From: VBDM01 sp049802235
GTDB lineage: Bacteria > Pseudomonadota > Gammaproteobacteria > Burkholderiales > SG8-39
Direction of reading: 5' to 3'
Assembly: GCA_049802235.1 (NCBI GenBank)
Contig: JBARMB010000073.1
Location: forward strand, 1 to 62,889
DNA: 62,889 bases
The position numbers and the translations under genes are program-made. Positions 8,567 to 17,667 of the stretch are shown one piece after another (positions within the stretch are counted from its first letter, which is position 1; the number at the start of each line of letters is the position of its first letter). The notes below the pieces were generated by a model. The model did not search any database. It was not told where the DNA came from and saw only the letters and a program-made list of their open reading frames with translations.

Positions 8567-9379
8567 TCATTGCTGACATTTCGCGCAGTAGAAACTGGAA
8601 CGCTGGCCGAGCCGCGCCATCCTGATCGGAGCGCCGCAGGCGCGGCAGGGCAATCCGGCGCGGCCGTAGACGCAGTACTGCTGCTGGAAGTAGCCCGAGG
8701 CGCCATCGGAGTGCACGAAATCGCGCAGGCTGCTGCCGCCCGCGGCGAGCGCCGCGCGCAATGTGTCGCGCACGGCCTCGACTAACCGCGCGCAGCGGGC
8801 CCGGCTGAGGCCGCCGGAGCGTGTGCCCGGGCGGATGCCGGCGCGGAACAGGCTCTCGTTGGCGTAGATGTTGCCGACGCCGACCACGATCCTGGCGTTC
8901 ATCAGCACCTGCTTGACGCCGGCGCGGCGACCGCGCGTCGCGCGGTAGAGAAACTCCGGCGTAAACGCGTCGCCGAGCGGCTCGACGCCGAGCCCGGTGA
9001 GCAGAGGATGCGCTTCGATGTTGCCGCGTTGCCACAGCACGGCGCCGAAGCGACGCGGGTCGCGCAGTCGCAGCGCAGTGTCGCCGAATACGAGGTCGAG
9101 ATGGTCGTGCTCGCGCGGCGGCGTGCGTGCGTCGATCACCCGCAAGCTTCCCGACATGCCGAGGTGCACGATGAGCCAGCCGCCGGCGCATTCGAGCAGC
9201 AGATATTTTCCACGCCGCAGCACCCGCTTCACTTCCTGCCCGACCACGCGGCGGGCGAAGTCCCGCGGCACGCGCCAGCGCAGCTTTGGGTTGCGCACGG
9301 CGACTCCGGTGATGGTCCGGCCGAGTACGAAAGGCTCGATGCCGCGGCGGGTGATTTCGACTTCGGGTAATTCAGGCAT
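8567..9379 (-). CDS. mutM: Formamidopyrimidine-DNA glycosylase (Fpg/MutM)
   Basis: Base-excision repair enzyme removing 8-oxoguanine and formamidopyrimidines, with AP-lyase activity. The catalytic N-terminus MPELPEVEITRRGIEP is exact (Pro2 nucleophile, Glu3). The H2TH region (VGVGNIYANESLFRAGIRPG) and the C-terminal four-Cys zinc finger (CRACGAPI...CAKC) are complete. The 270-residue length is normal. It is divergent from the TPR lipoprotein gene. Confidence 0.96.
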   Translation of the reverse strand: MPELPEVEITRRGIEPFVLGRTITGVAVRNPKLRWRVPRDFARRVVGQEVKRVLRRGKYLLLECAGGWLIVHLGMSGSLRVIDARTPPREHDHLDLVFGDTALRLRDPRRFGAVLWQRGNIEAHPLLTGLGVEPLGDAFTPEFLYRATRGRRAGVKQVLMNARIVVGVGNIYANESLFRAGIRPGTRSGGLSRARCARLVEAVRDTLRAALAAGGSSLRDFVHSDGASGYFQQQYCVYGRAGLPCRACGAPIRMARLGQRSSFYCAKCQQ

Positions 9380-9413
9380 GGAAGCGGGCTGGAAAGTCGG
9401 GAATTTTTTGTTC

Positions 9414-9442
9414 TTGTCGCGCCCCGGAAATATACCTAAACT
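9414..9442 (+). promoter_or_regulatory. Candidate sigma-70 promoter for the TPR lipoprotein gene
   Basis: TTGTCG (9414-9419), a 17-nt spacer and TAAACT (9437-9442) lie 30 nt before the ATG at 9472. Each hexamer matches the consensus at four of six positions. This is pattern-based only. Confidence 0.4.
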
Positions 9443-9471
9443 GTGGTTCGTCTGACAGCAAGCCGTTCAAC

Positions 9472-11271
9472 ATGCCCTCCTTCAATATCCCGTTGCCGAG
9501 TCCCGTCCGTCCGCTGCGGGAGCTAGTCATCCTGGCGATTGCCTGCGCGCTGCTTGCCGGCTGTGCCGGCGGGCAGCCAAAGCCGGAAGCAATCGAGAGT
9601 CCGCAGAACGAGCCGGAAACGATGGTGCCCGGCGAGCTGCAGGCGGCCGCTCCGGAGGCGGAAGATCGTTCCAATCTTCCCAAGCAGGATCTCACCGAGA
9701 CCATCCTGTACGAGTTTCTGCTTGCCGAGATCGCCGGCCAGCGCGGCAATACCGGCCTCGCCGCGCAAGCCTACGTCGATCTGGCCAAGCGCACCCGCGA
9801 TCCGCGCATCGCCCGCCGCGCCACCGAAATCGCACTCTACGTCGGCATGAGCGGTGCCGCGATCGAAGCGGCAAGAATCTGGTATGAAGCCGAGCCCGAC
9901 TCGCAACGTCCGCTGCAGGCGCTCGCGGGGTTGCTCGTCAACGCCGGCCGCTATGACGAGGCGCTGCCTTTGCTGAAGAAGCTGCTGGCAGCCTCGCCGA
10001 GCGGACCCGGTGACGGCTTCTCCCAGCTGAACCGCACGCTGGGCGGCGCCCAGGACAAGAAGGCGGCGCTGAAATTCGTGCAGGGGCTTGCCGAAGACTA
10101 TCCGCAACTGCCGCAGGCGCGGTTCGCAGTGGCGCAGGCCGCGGCGAGCGCCGGCGAGGACCCGCTGGCGCTGGCGGAAATCCGCAAGGCTTCGCAACTG
10201 CGTCCCGACTGGGAAGCGGCGGTGCTGCTCGAAGCACAGCTCCTGCTCAGGAAATCCGCAGACGACGCCTTGGCGCTGCTCACGCGCTATCTGCAGAAGC
10301 ACCCCGAAGCGCGCGAAGTGCGCCTCAACTACGCCCGCATGCTGGTCACGCAGAAACGTTTTGCCGATGCGCGCGGCGAATTCCAGAAACTGCTCGCCGA
10401 CTACCCCGACAACACCGACGTGACATTCGCGGTGGCGCTGTTGTCGCTGCAATTAGACGACTATGCGGTCGCCGAGTCGAACCTGAGGCGCCTCCTTGAC
10501 AGCAATTATCGCGACAAGAGCAGCGTACGGTTGTACCTGGGCCAGATCGCCGAGGAGCAGAAGAATTTTCCCGAAGCGCTGCGCTGGTACGGCGAGATCG
10601 ACAGTGGCGACCAATACCTGCCGGCGCAGATCCGCTACGCCCAGGTGTTGTCGAAGCAGGGCAAACTGGAGGCCGCGCGCGCGCATCTGCATCAGGTGAA
10701 CGCGCGCGATGGCGAGCAGCGGGTGCAGCTGGTTCTCGCCGAGGCGCAACTGTTGCGCGAGGCCAATCAGTCGCAGGCGGCATTCGACCTGATCCAGCAG
10801 GCCCTGGATCGGCTACCGAACAACCCCGACCTGCTCTACGACTATGCCATGCTTGCGGAGAAAGTCGAGCGCATGGACATTCTCGAGTCGAGCCTGCGCA
10901 AACTGATCGAACTCCGCCCCGAACATGCTCACGCCTACAACGCCCTCGGCTATTCGCTCGCTGACCGCAACCAGCGCTTGCCCGAGGCCCGCGATCTGAT
11001 CGAGAAAGCGCTGAAGCTTGCTCCGGACGATGCCTTCATCGTCGACAGCATGGGCTGGGTGCTGTACCGCATGGGCGACCTGAAGGATGCGCTCGGCTAT
11101 CTGCGCCGCGCCTTCGACGGGCGACCGGATCCCGAAATCGCCGCCCACTTGGGCGAAGTGCTATGGGCGCTCGGCGAGCGAGACGAAGCCGAGAAAGTCT
11201 GGCGCGACGCGGCGCGGAAGAGTCCCGACAACGAAACGCTCGTCAACACCATCAAGCGCCTGAAGCGCTGA
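9472..11271 (+). CDS. Tetratricopeptide-repeat lipoprotein
   Basis: A 599-residue protein with an N-terminal lipoprotein signal (lipobox LLAGC at about residue 30) followed by an array of TPR units to the C-terminus. Clear helices include the final repeats (HAYNALGYSLADRNQRLPEARDLIEKAL and the next unit, with an acidic DEAEKVW end). Such proteins immediately precede lolB in many betaproteobacteria and act as scaffolds in the outer-membrane periplasmic face. The partner is unknown. It lies 12 nt upstream of lolB, so the two are likely cotranscribed. Confidence 0.9.
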   Translation: MPSFNIPLPSPVRPLRELVILAIACALLAGCAGGQPKPEAIESPQNEPETMVPGELQAAAPEAEDRSNLPKQDLTETILYEFLLAEIAGQRGNTGLAAQAYVDLAKRTRDPRIARRATEIALYVGMSGAAIEAARIWYEAEPDSQRPLQALAGLLVNAGRYDEALPLLKKLLAASPSGPGDGFSQLNRTLGGAQDKKAALKFVQGLAEDYPQLPQARFAVAQAAASAGEDPLALAEIRKASQLRPDWEAAVLLEAQLLLRKSADDALALLTRYLQKHPEAREVRLNYARMLVTQKRFADARGEFQKLLADYPDNTDVTFAVALLSLQLDDYAVAESNLRRLLDSNYRDKSSVRLYLGQIAEEQKNFPEALRWYGEIDSGDQYLPAQIRYAQVLSKQGKLEAARAHLHQVNARDGEQRVQLVLAEAQLLREANQSQAAFDLIQQALDRLPNNPDLLYDYAMLAEKVERMDILESSLRKLIELRPEHAHAYNALGYSLADRNQRLPEARDLIEKALKLAPDDAFIVDSMGWVLYRMGDLKDALGYLRRAFDGRPDPEIAAHLGEVLWALGERDEAEKVWRDAARKSPDNETLVNTIKRLKR

Positions 11272-11283
11272 TCCCTGCACGTC

Positions 11284-11808
11284 GTGTTCCGCTTCGCGCT
11301 TGTCCTCGTCGTGGCGGCGCTCGTGGGCGCCTGCGCCGTGCTGCCCGCCACCACGCTTTTTTCTGCGAGCGGCTTCGAACTCACCGGCCGCGTGGCGGTG
11401 CACTATGGCAACGAGGGCGTGTCCGGCCGGATATTCTGGCGCCACTCGAACGACAGCGACGATCTTCTTATCACTTCGCCACTCGGCCAGGGCGTGGCGC
11501 GCATCAGCCGTTCTGGCGGCGAGGCGCGGCTTGTCACCGGCGAGGGTGCGGAATACCGCGCTGCGGACGCAGAGAGCCTGACCGAACGCGTGCTCGGTTG
11601 GCGCCTGCCGCTCGCCGGCCTGCCCGATTGGGTGCAGGGACGCGCGAGCCCCGGCCGGCCTGCGGAACTGCGTCGTGACGGCGCCGGCCGGCTCGTCGAT
11701 CTGCGCCAGGACGACTGGAGGATCGAATTCCAGGAATACGAAGGCGAGCGGCCTTCGCGGCTGCGGCTGTCGCGCGAGAACCTGGAAATCCGTCTGGTGA
11801 TCGATTGA
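11284..11808 (+). CDS. lolB: Outer-membrane lipoprotein receptor LolB
   Basis: LolB accepts lipoproteins from LolA and inserts them in the outer membrane. The GTG start gives a signal peptide ending in lipobox VGAC (about residue 17). The mature part shows the family pattern FELTGRVAVHYGNEGVSGRIFWRH and the final LSRENLEIRLVID strand. At 174 residues it is slightly short for the family. The stop overlaps the ispE start (TGATG). lolB-ispE-tRNA-prs is the standard order. Confidence 0.92.
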   Translation: MFRFALVLVVAALVGACAVLPATTLFSASGFELTGRVAVHYGNEGVSGRIFWRHSNDSDDLLITSPLGQGVARISRSGGEARLVTGEGAEYRAADAESLTERVLGWRLPLAGLPDWVQGRASPGRPAELRRDGAGRLVDLRQDDWRIEFQEYEGERPSRLRLSRENLEIRLVID

Positions 11809-12665
11809 TGAGCCACGTGAGTCCTTGGGACCGCCGCTATCCGGCGCCGGCGAAACTCAATCTGTTTTTGCACGTCGTCGGCAGGCGCGCCGATGGCTAC
11901 CACCTGCTGCAGACCGCCTTCCGGCTGATCGATTGCTGCGACTGGCTGCATTTTTCACCGCGGATCGATTCCGAAGTGAAGCTCGCGCTGCCATTGCCGG
12001 GCGTCGCGGAAAGCGACGAACTCGCCGTGCGCGCGGCGTGCCTGCTGCAGACCGAGACCGGCTGCACCCAGGGTGTGGATATCGTGATCGAGAAGCACAT
12101 TCCCGTGGGCGGCGGCCTGGGCGGGGGCAGTTCCGACTGCGCCACCGCGCTCGCAGTGCTCAATCGTTTGTGGAACCTCGGGCTGCCGCAGGCGCGTCTT
12201 GCAGCGCTTGCCCTTAGGCTCGGCGCCGACGTGCCGTTTTTCCTGTTTGGCGGCAATGCCTTTGCCGAGGGCGTCGGCGAACTGCTCACGCCGCTCGAAC
12301 TGCCCCCGGCGTGGTACGTGGTCCTGTTGCCTCCAGTCAGCATCCCTACCGCGGAGGTTTTCGCCGCGCCCGAATTGACACGAAATACGAAAAGAATCAC
12401 AATATCAAGCTTTTCGGCCGGCTTCGGACGCAATGATCTGGAGCCGGTCGTATGCGGGCGCAATGCAGTGGTCGCGGCGCATCTGGCGTGGCTGGGGCAG
12501 CACGGCGATGCGCGCATGAGCGGGTCGGGCGCCTGCGTTTTTGCCGAATTTGCAACCGAGCGCGAGGCGCGCGCGGTTAAATCCAGGATGCCCGCTGACA
12601 TGCGTGGCTGCGTCGTTCGGGGGCTGGATCGCCATCCGCTGGCGGCGCTCCTGGATGAAGGTTAG
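11808..12665 (+). CDS. ispE: 4-diphosphocytidyl-2-C-methyl-D-erythritol kinase
   Basis: GHMP-family kinase of the MEP isoprenoid pathway, phosphorylating CDP-ME at the 2-hydroxyl. The 285-residue protein has the substrate motif PAKLNLFLHVVGRRADGYH, the ATP-binding GHMP loop PVGGGLGGGSSDCATAL and the C-terminal MSGSGACVFAEF. ATG 11808 overlaps the lolB stop by one base. Confidence 0.96.
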   Translation: MSHVSPWDRRYPAPAKLNLFLHVVGRRADGYHLLQTAFRLIDCCDWLHFSPRIDSEVKLALPLPGVAESDELAVRAACLLQTETGCTQGVDIVIEKHIPVGGGLGGGSSDCATALAVLNRLWNLGLPQARLAALALRLGADVPFFLFGGNAFAEGVGELLTPLELPPAWYVVLLPPVSIPTAEVFAAPELTRNTKRITISSFSAGFGRNDLEPVVCGRNAVVAAHLAWLGQHGDARMSGSGACVFAEFATEREARAVKSRMPADMRGCVVRGLDRHPLAALLDEG

Positions 12666-12669
12666 CGCT

Positions 12670-12746
12670 TGGGGAGTCGCCAAGCTGGTTAAGGCATCGG
12701 ATTTTGATTCCGACATGCGAAGGTTCGAATCCTTCCTCCCCAGCCA
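12670..12746 (+). tRNA. tRNA-Gln (anticodon TTG)
   Basis: A 77-nt cloverleaf. The acceptor TGGGGAG pairs with CTCCCCA, followed by discriminator G and an encoded CCA. The anticodon stem TCGGA/TCCGA holds loop TTTTGAT, so the anticodon is TTG (Gln). The T-arm contains GGTTCGAATCC. The tRNA lies 4 nt after ispE and 90 nt before prs, its usual betaproteobacterial location. Confidence 0.97.
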
Positions 12747-12836
12747 GTTACGGGTGCCGCCCCGCAGCCGCAGCCATTGCGGCTGTTCGTTTTTTTGAGC
12801 TGGGGCGGCTCGGCCGGCAGCAGGATTGAGGAGAGC

Positions 12837-13787
12837 ATGGCTTACGAAAGCCTGATGGTGTTCACCGGAAGCGCCAACCCGCTGCTCGCGCACGCGGTAG
12901 TGCGCAGGCTGAACATTCCACTCGGCCACGCTACGGCGGGAAAATTCTCCGACGGCGAGGTGATGGTGGAGCTGCTGGAGAACGTGCGCGGCAAGGACTG
13001 CTTCGTGCTGCAGTCGACCTGCGCGCCGGCGAACGACAGCCTGATGGAAGTGTTGCTGATGGTGGACGCGCTGAAGCGTGCATCCGCGGCCAAGGTGACG
13101 GCGGCGATCCCGTATCTGGGCTACGCGCGCCAGGACCGCCGGCCGCGCTCGGCGCGGGTGGCGATCAGCGCCAAGGTGGTGGCAAACATGCTGCAGGCGG
13201 TGGGCGTGGACCGCATGATGACGATGGATCTGCACGCCGACCAGATCCAGGGTTTTTTCGACGTGCCGGTGGACAACATTTATGCCACGCCGGTGCTGCT
13301 CGGGGACGTGTGGAAGCACAACTACGAGAACCTGCTGGTGGTGTCGCCGGACGTCGGCGGGGTGGTGCGGGCGCGCGCAATGGCGAAACGGCTGGAATCG
13401 GACCTTGCCATCATCGACAAGCGCCGGCCGCAGCCGAACGTCTCGGAGGTAATGAACGTCATCGGCGACGTGAAGGGGCGCAGTTGCGTGATCATGGACG
13501 ACATCGTCGATACCGCCAACACGCTATGCAAGGCGGCGCAGGCATTGAAGGAAGAAGGCGCGACGCGCGTGGTCGCGTACTGCACGCATCCGGTGCTCTC
13601 GGGCGGCGCGGTGGAGCGCATCGCCGAGTCGGCGATGGACGAGCTGGTGGTGACCGACACCATCCCGCTGTCCAAGGCCGCTCAAGGCTGCAAGAAGATC
13701 CGCGTGCTGTCGGTCGCGGGGCTGCTGGCGGAGACGATACTCCGCATCAGCAACGAGGATTCGGTGAGTTCGCTTTTCATGGAGTGA
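12837..13787 (+). CDS. prs: Ribose-phosphate pyrophosphokinase (PRPP synthetase)
   Basis: Makes PRPP from ribose 5-phosphate and ATP for purine, pyrimidine, His and Trp synthesis. The 316-residue class I enzyme opens with MVFTGSANPLLAHAV. It contains the Mg/ATP loop DLHADQIQGFFDVPVDN, the flexible loop KRRPQPN and the PRPP-binding loop CVIMDDIVDTANTL. ATG 12837 follows a GAGGAGAG ribosome-binding site; the frame is open further upstream but overlaps the tRNA spacer. Confidence 0.97.
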   Translation: MAYESLMVFTGSANPLLAHAVVRRLNIPLGHATAGKFSDGEVMVELLENVRGKDCFVLQSTCAPANDSLMEVLLMVDALKRASAAKVTAAIPYLGYARQDRRPRSARVAISAKVVANMLQAVGVDRMMTMDLHADQIQGFFDVPVDNIYATPVLLGDVWKHNYENLLVVSPDVGGVVRARAMAKRLESDLAIIDKRRPQPNVSEVMNVIGDVKGRSCVIMDDIVDTANTLCKAAQALKEEGATRVVAYCTHPVLSGGAVERIAESAMDELVVTDTIPLSKAAQGCKKIRVLSVAGLLAETILRISNEDSVSSLFME

Positions 13788-13803
13788 GGCGGAAAGTTTT
13801 TTG

Positions 13804-13862
13804 ACGGCGTCCTCTGGTCGCGGAAGACGCCGTGAAGGGAACAAGGGGGAACACCCCCTTGT
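13804..13862 (+). promoter_or_regulatory. Two leader hairpins upstream of rplY
   Basis: Hairpin 1 pairs ACGGCGTC (13804-13811) with GACGCCGT (13826-13833). Hairpin 2 pairs ACAAGGGGG (13841-13849) with CCCCCTTGT (13854-13862) around loop AACA. No U-tract follows the second hairpin, so a plain terminator of prs is unlikely. An r-protein leader or an mRNA-processing structure is possible. Confidence 0.5.
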
Positions 13863-13907
13863 AAATTCCCCAAGTCGGAATGACGCGGGGTCATTATGGA
13901 GGCCATC

Positions 13908-14648
13908 ATGGCAATCGAAGTCGTCGCGCAAACGCGCAAACTGCAGGGAACGGGTGCGAGCCGCCGCCTGCGCCTAGGCGGGAAAGTCCCGGGAATTCTC
14001 TACGGGGGCAAGAAGTCGGCGCTTACCATCGAGTTCGACCACAACGCGCTGTTCCATCATCTGCGCAACGAGAAATTCCACGCGTCGATCCTGACGCTCG
14101 CGCTCGATGGCGTGAAGGAGCAGGTGCTGCTGCGCGCGGTCAACATGCATCCGTTCAAGCTGCAGGTGCAGCACATCGATTTCCAGCGGGTATCGGCCGA
14201 CGAGAAGATTCACATGAAGGTGCCGCTGCACTTCGTCAATGCGGAAATGTCGCCGGCGGTGAAGGTCTCCGGCGGCATCGTCAGCCACGTCATGAATGAA
14301 CTGGATATCCGCTGCCTGCCTGCCGATCTGCCGGAATTCATCGATGTCGATCTGTCACAGATCGACATCGGCCATTCGGTTCACCTGCGCGAGATGAAGC
14401 TGCCCAAGGGAGTCGAGGTGGTGTTGCGCGCCGGCGAAAACCCGCCGGTGGCGACGGCACAGATTCCGAAGGCTGCTCTTGCCGAGGAGGAAGCCGCTGC
14501 GGCTGCCGCAGCGGGCGCCGAAGGTGCCGCTCCGGCCGAGGCCGTACCTGCCGCCGCCGATGTGCCGACCGTCAAGCAGAAGGCGCCGGAGGCTGCGCCG
14601 GCTGCCGAAGAGAAGGGCGGCAAGGGCGGCAAGGGCGACAAGAAATAG
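13908..14648 (+). CDS. rplY: 50S ribosomal protein L25 (CTC form)
   Basis: 5S rRNA-binding ribosomal protein of the long general-stress (CTC) type. The N-terminal L25 domain (residues 1-90, e.g. RLRLGGKVPGILYGG) is followed by a C-terminal TL5 domain (about 95-185). A low-complexity Ala/Glu/Pro tail ends in a Gly-Lys repeat (GGKGGKGDKK). Of two in-frame ATGs (13896 and 13908) the second has GGAGG at 6-nt spacing and gives the family start MAIEVVAQTRK. Confidence 0.96.
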   Translation: MAIEVVAQTRKLQGTGASRRLRLGGKVPGILYGGKKSALTIEFDHNALFHHLRNEKFHASILTLALDGVKEQVLLRAVNMHPFKLQVQHIDFQRVSADEKIHMKVPLHFVNAEMSPAVKVSGGIVSHVMNELDIRCLPADLPEFIDVDLSQIDIGHSVHLREMKLPKGVEVVLRAGENPPVATAQIPKAALAEEEAAAAAAAGAEGAAPAEAVPAAADVPTVKQKAPEAAPAAEEKGGKGGKGDKK

Positions 14649-14670
14649 CGCTTCGTGTCGCCTCGGGAGA

Positions 14671-14697
14671 GGGCGCGGCGGATGCCGCGCCCTTTTT
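14671..14697 (+). terminator. Rho-independent terminator after rplY
   Basis: A 9-bp perfect GC stem (GGGCGCGGC / GCCGCGCCC, loop GGAT) is followed directly by TTTTT, 22 nt after the rplY stop and just before pth. Confidence 0.88.
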
Positions 14698-14704
14698 CCT
14701 GTAT

Positions 14705-15286
14705 ATGGCCTCGATCAAACTCATCGCCGGGCTCGGCAATCCGGGCAGGAAGCACGAGAAGGACCGGCACAATGTCGGATTCCGGTATGTGTCGCTCCTC
14801 GCGGAGGCGCGGCGTGTCGAGTTGAAATCCGTGGCGAAGTATCACGGGGTGGTCGGGAAGCTCATGCGGCCCTCCGGTGAAACTTGGCTCCTCATGCCGC
14901 AGACCTACATGAATCTCTCGGGCAAATCCGTGGGCGCGCTGGCGCGCTTCTACAAAATCCTGCCGGACGAGGTGCTGGTCGTCCATGATGAGCTCGATTT
15001 CGTTCCGGGCGTAGCGAAGCTCAAGCTTGGCGGCGGCGTCGCCGGCCACAACGGCCTGAAGGACATTGCGGCGCAGCTTGGCACGCAGGGATTCTGGCGG
15101 TTGCGGATCGGAATCGGCCATCCAGGCGACAGGGATGTCGTCGCAGACTATGTTCTGGCCGCTCCGCCGAAGTCCGAGCGCGAGCTGATCGAAGCAACGC
15201 TTGCGCGCTGCCTTGACGTCGCCGGGCTGCTGCTCGACGGCGACATGCAGGCGGCGATGCTCAAACTTCATACTACAAAGGCGTGA
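14705..15286 (+). CDS. pth: Peptidyl-tRNA hydrolase
   Basis: Recycles peptidyl-tRNA released prematurely from ribosomes. The 193-residue protein has GLGNPG followed by DRHNVGF with the catalytic His, PQTYMNLSGKSV, VHDELDFVPG (catalytic Asp) and GGGVAGHNGLKDI. It is partner to rplY in the prs-rplY-pth-ychF order, but an intrinsic terminator separates it from rplY, so it either has its own promoter or depends on readthrough. Confidence 0.96.
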   Translation: MASIKLIAGLGNPGRKHEKDRHNVGFRYVSLLAEARRVELKSVAKYHGVVGKLMRPSGETWLLMPQTYMNLSGKSVGALARFYKILPDEVLVVHDELDFVPGVAKLKLGGGVAGHNGLKDIAAQLGTQGFWRLRIGIGHPGDRDVVADYVLAAPPKSERELIEATLARCLDVAGLLLDGDMQAAMLKLHTTKA

Positions 15287-15366
15287 ATGGTGAATCGTAA
15301 ATCGTGAACCGGGGTGCGGAACCCGCTACCCCTCACGATTTCCCGTTCACGATTCCCGATTCACCG
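15284..15366. repeat. Foldback repeat of GTGAATCGT-type units between pth and ychF
   Basis: The left arm (15284-15309) has several GTGAATCGT/GTAAATCGT units. The right arm (about 15333-15366) has their complement (TCACGATTTCCCGTTCACG and further). Similar foldbacks occur near 27486-27593 and 56166-56298. It is intergenic only. Confidence 0.65.
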
Positions 15367-15369
15367 GAA

Positions 15370-16464
15370 ATGTCCCTCAAATGCGGCATTGTCGGTTTGC
15401 CCAATGTAGGCAAATCCACGCTCTTCAACGCGCTTACCAAGGCGGGGATCGCGGCCGAGAACTATCCGTTCTGCACCATCGAGCCTAACGTCGGCATTGT
15501 CGAGGTGCCGGATGCGCGGCTCGGGCAGCTCGCGGCGATTGCCAAGCCGCAGAAGGTCATCGCCGCGGTGGTCGAATTCGTCGACATTGCGGGACTCGTC
15601 GCCGGCGCGTCGAAGGGCGAAGGCCTGGGCAATCAGTTCCTCGCCAACATCCGCGAGTGCGACGCCATCGCGCACGTGGTGCGCTGCTTCGAGGATCCGA
15701 ACGTGGTGCATGTCGCCGGCAAGGTCGATCCCGTCTCCGACATAGAGACCATCAATACCGAACTCGCGCTCGCCGATCTGGCAACGGTGGAAAAAACCCA
15801 TGCGCGCTACGCCAAGGCAGCCAAGGCGGGCGCCGACAAGGAAGCGCAGCGCATCGTCGCCGTGCTCGAGAAGGTGCGCGCGACACTCGATCAGGCGCGC
15901 CCGGCACGCAGCGTGCCGTTGTCGAAGGAAGAGCAGGCGGTGCTGAAGCCCTTGTTTCTGATGACGGCAAAGCCGGCGATGTTCGTCGCCAACGTCGCCG
16001 AGCACGGCTTCGAGAACAATCCACTGTTCGCGCGGGTCGAGGAGTATGCAAGGCAGGAGGGAGCGCCGGTGGTGCCCATTTGCGCGGCGATTGAGGCGCA
16101 GATCGCCGATCTTTCGGATGAGGACAAGCAGGTTTTTCTCGCCGACATGGGAATGAAGGAACCCGGCCTCGAGCGGCTCATCCGCGCCGGCTACGCGCTC
16201 CTGGGCCTGCAGACCTATTTCACGGCAGGGCCGAAGGAGGTGCGCGCCTGGACCGTGCCGGTCGGCGCGACCGCGCCGCAAGCCGCGGGCGTGATCCACA
16301 CCGATTTCGAGCGCGGCTTCATTCGCGCCGAGGTCGCGTCATTCGCCGACTACGTTGCCTGCAACGGCGAGCAGGGTGCGCGCGAGGCGGGGAAGCTCAG
16401 GCTCGAGGGAAAAGACTACGTTGTCCGGGACGGCGACGTGATGCACTTCAGGTTCAACGTCTGA
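15370..16464 (+). CDS. ychF: Redox-regulated ATPase YchF (Obg-like)
   Basis: A TRAFAC-class P-loop protein, OLA1/YchF subfamily, that hydrolyses ATP rather than GTP and associates with ribosomes. The 364-residue protein has G1 GLPNVGKST, G3 DIAGLVAGASKGEGLGNQFL and a C-terminal TGS domain (about residues 280-360, ending GDVMHFRFNV). ATG 15370 (MSLKCGIVGLPNVG) is the family start; the open frame before it is translated repeat DNA. Confidence 0.96.
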   Translation: MSLKCGIVGLPNVGKSTLFNALTKAGIAAENYPFCTIEPNVGIVEVPDARLGQLAAIAKPQKVIAAVVEFVDIAGLVAGASKGEGLGNQFLANIRECDAIAHVVRCFEDPNVVHVAGKVDPVSDIETINTELALADLATVEKTHARYAKAAKAGADKEAQRIVAVLEKVRATLDQARPARSVPLSKEEQAVLKPLFLMTAKPAMFVANVAEHGFENNPLFARVEEYARQEGAPVVPICAAIEAQIADLSDEDKQVFLADMGMKEPGLERLIRAGYALLGLQTYFTAGPKEVRAWTVPVGATAPQAAGVIHTDFERGFIRAEVASFADYVACNGEQGAREAGKLRLEGKDYVVRDGDVMHFRFNV

Positions 16465-16476
16465 CAGAGCCGCCGC

Positions 16477-17577
16477 TCAGCGCGCGGCCCGGTCGCCGAC
16501 GATCAGGTGTTCGGTCATGAGCTGCCATTCGGCGGCCGAGCTTACCGGCACCGACACGAACTCAGGCGAGCGGCTGAGGGCCGGCTCCAAACGCCCCTTG
16601 TGCTTGTCCAGAAAACGGAGCGAGTACTGGTGCCATCTCTCATCGTAGCGTCCCCGTGACGGGTGCACGATCAGAAGATGGTTGCAGGTGGCGCAGTCAA
16701 GCCCTTCGAGCCAGGCACGGAAGCTGAAATCGAGGTCGTAGAAGTGCCAGCCGTCGAACATGGCCTCGTCAAAGCCGAGCCGCTGGGCTATGTCACGACG
16801 TGCGGCGAGAAACAGGCCATCGAGCGCCTGCAGGTCCCCGCTTTCCGGCTGTGTGACGCCGTAAATGGACACAAGATAACCGCTATCCTCCGCTGGCGCT
16901 CCGACTTGTCCCTGCAGGTGCGGATGGTCAGCCAGGTGCCAGGCTTCGCCCATCAATTTGCGTGTTCCCGCTACGCCGATCACGTCATGACCGGCCAGGG
17001 ATTGCAGTAGTCGCGCAGCGAAATCGGTGGAGATGATGTCGATGTCGTCGTGCGAGAACACCAATATGTCGTTACGCGCCAGGCGCAGCCCGCGGTTGTA
17101 GCCCTCGGACAGCGAGCGTGCGTCGTGGATGCCGATGATCTCGTGCGGCACCCCGGCAAGCAGACGCTCGTACATCGCGGTGACACGTGCGAAGCGCACG
17201 GAATCGATGCTGCAGATGATGACGGAAACCGGACGCGTTTCGTTGGGCGACAGAAGCAGAACACGCGGTGCGGCGCCTTGCTGAAGTTCGGATCGCGCGC
17301 AGCAGAGTGCATGCTGTGCCCTGGCGTGCGCGGAGAGGGGATAATCGGGATTGAGTTCCATGCAGCGGGCGAAGGCTTCCGCGGCCGCGTCATGCTGCTG
17401 TTGCTCCATGCGGCAGCCGCCGAGCAGATAATGCAGGGCCGGAAGGTCGGGCTCGGCTGCGATCCCCTGCTCTGCCACGAGCGCGGCCTGAGACCAGTTG
17501 CCGGCTCTCCACTCCGTCGCCGCGCGTTGATACAGCGCCTCCGCGTCGTCTATCTTGCCGCCGCCATTGCTCTCCAC
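16477..17577 (-). CDS. TPR-containing glycosyltransferase (StrF-like family 2)
   Basis: A 366-residue protein. Residues 8-85 form two TPR units (EALYQRAATEWRAGNWSQAA and the next). Residues about 115-330 form a GT-A-like domain close to the StrF glycosyltransferase family, with PVSVIICSIDS at its start, EGYNRGLRLARNDILVFSHDDIDI (DxD-like) in the middle and FDGWHFYDLDFSFRAWLEG near the acceptor site. The substrate is unknown. It converges on ychF and has no sugar-pathway neighbours, so it may belong to an O-antigen or protein-glycosylation set elsewhere. Confidence 0.78.
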   Translation of the reverse strand: MESNGGGKIDDAEALYQRAATEWRAGNWSQAALVAEQGIAAEPDLPALHYLLGGCRMEQQQHDAAAEAFARCMELNPDYPLSAHARAQHALCCARSELQQGAAPRVLLLSPNETRPVSVIICSIDSVRFARVTAMYERLLAGVPHEIIGIHDARSLSEGYNRGLRLARNDILVFSHDDIDIISTDFAARLLQSLAGHDVIGVAGTRKLMGEAWHLADHPHLQGQVGAPAEDSGYLVSIYGVTQPESGDLQALDGLFLAARRDIAQRLGFDEAMFDGWHFYDLDFSFRAWLEGLDCATCNHLLIVHPSRGRYDERWHQYSLRFLDKHKGRLEPALSRSPEFVSVPVSSAAEWQLMTEHLIVGDRAAR

Positions 17578-17667
17578 TGGATTGACGCTGGTAGTGCGCT
17601 TCGCCGCTGCCTGGGTCGTCCGAAGCCGAGGCTGCTGAAAAACTGTTTCAGTCCCGGCGCTCAGAGC

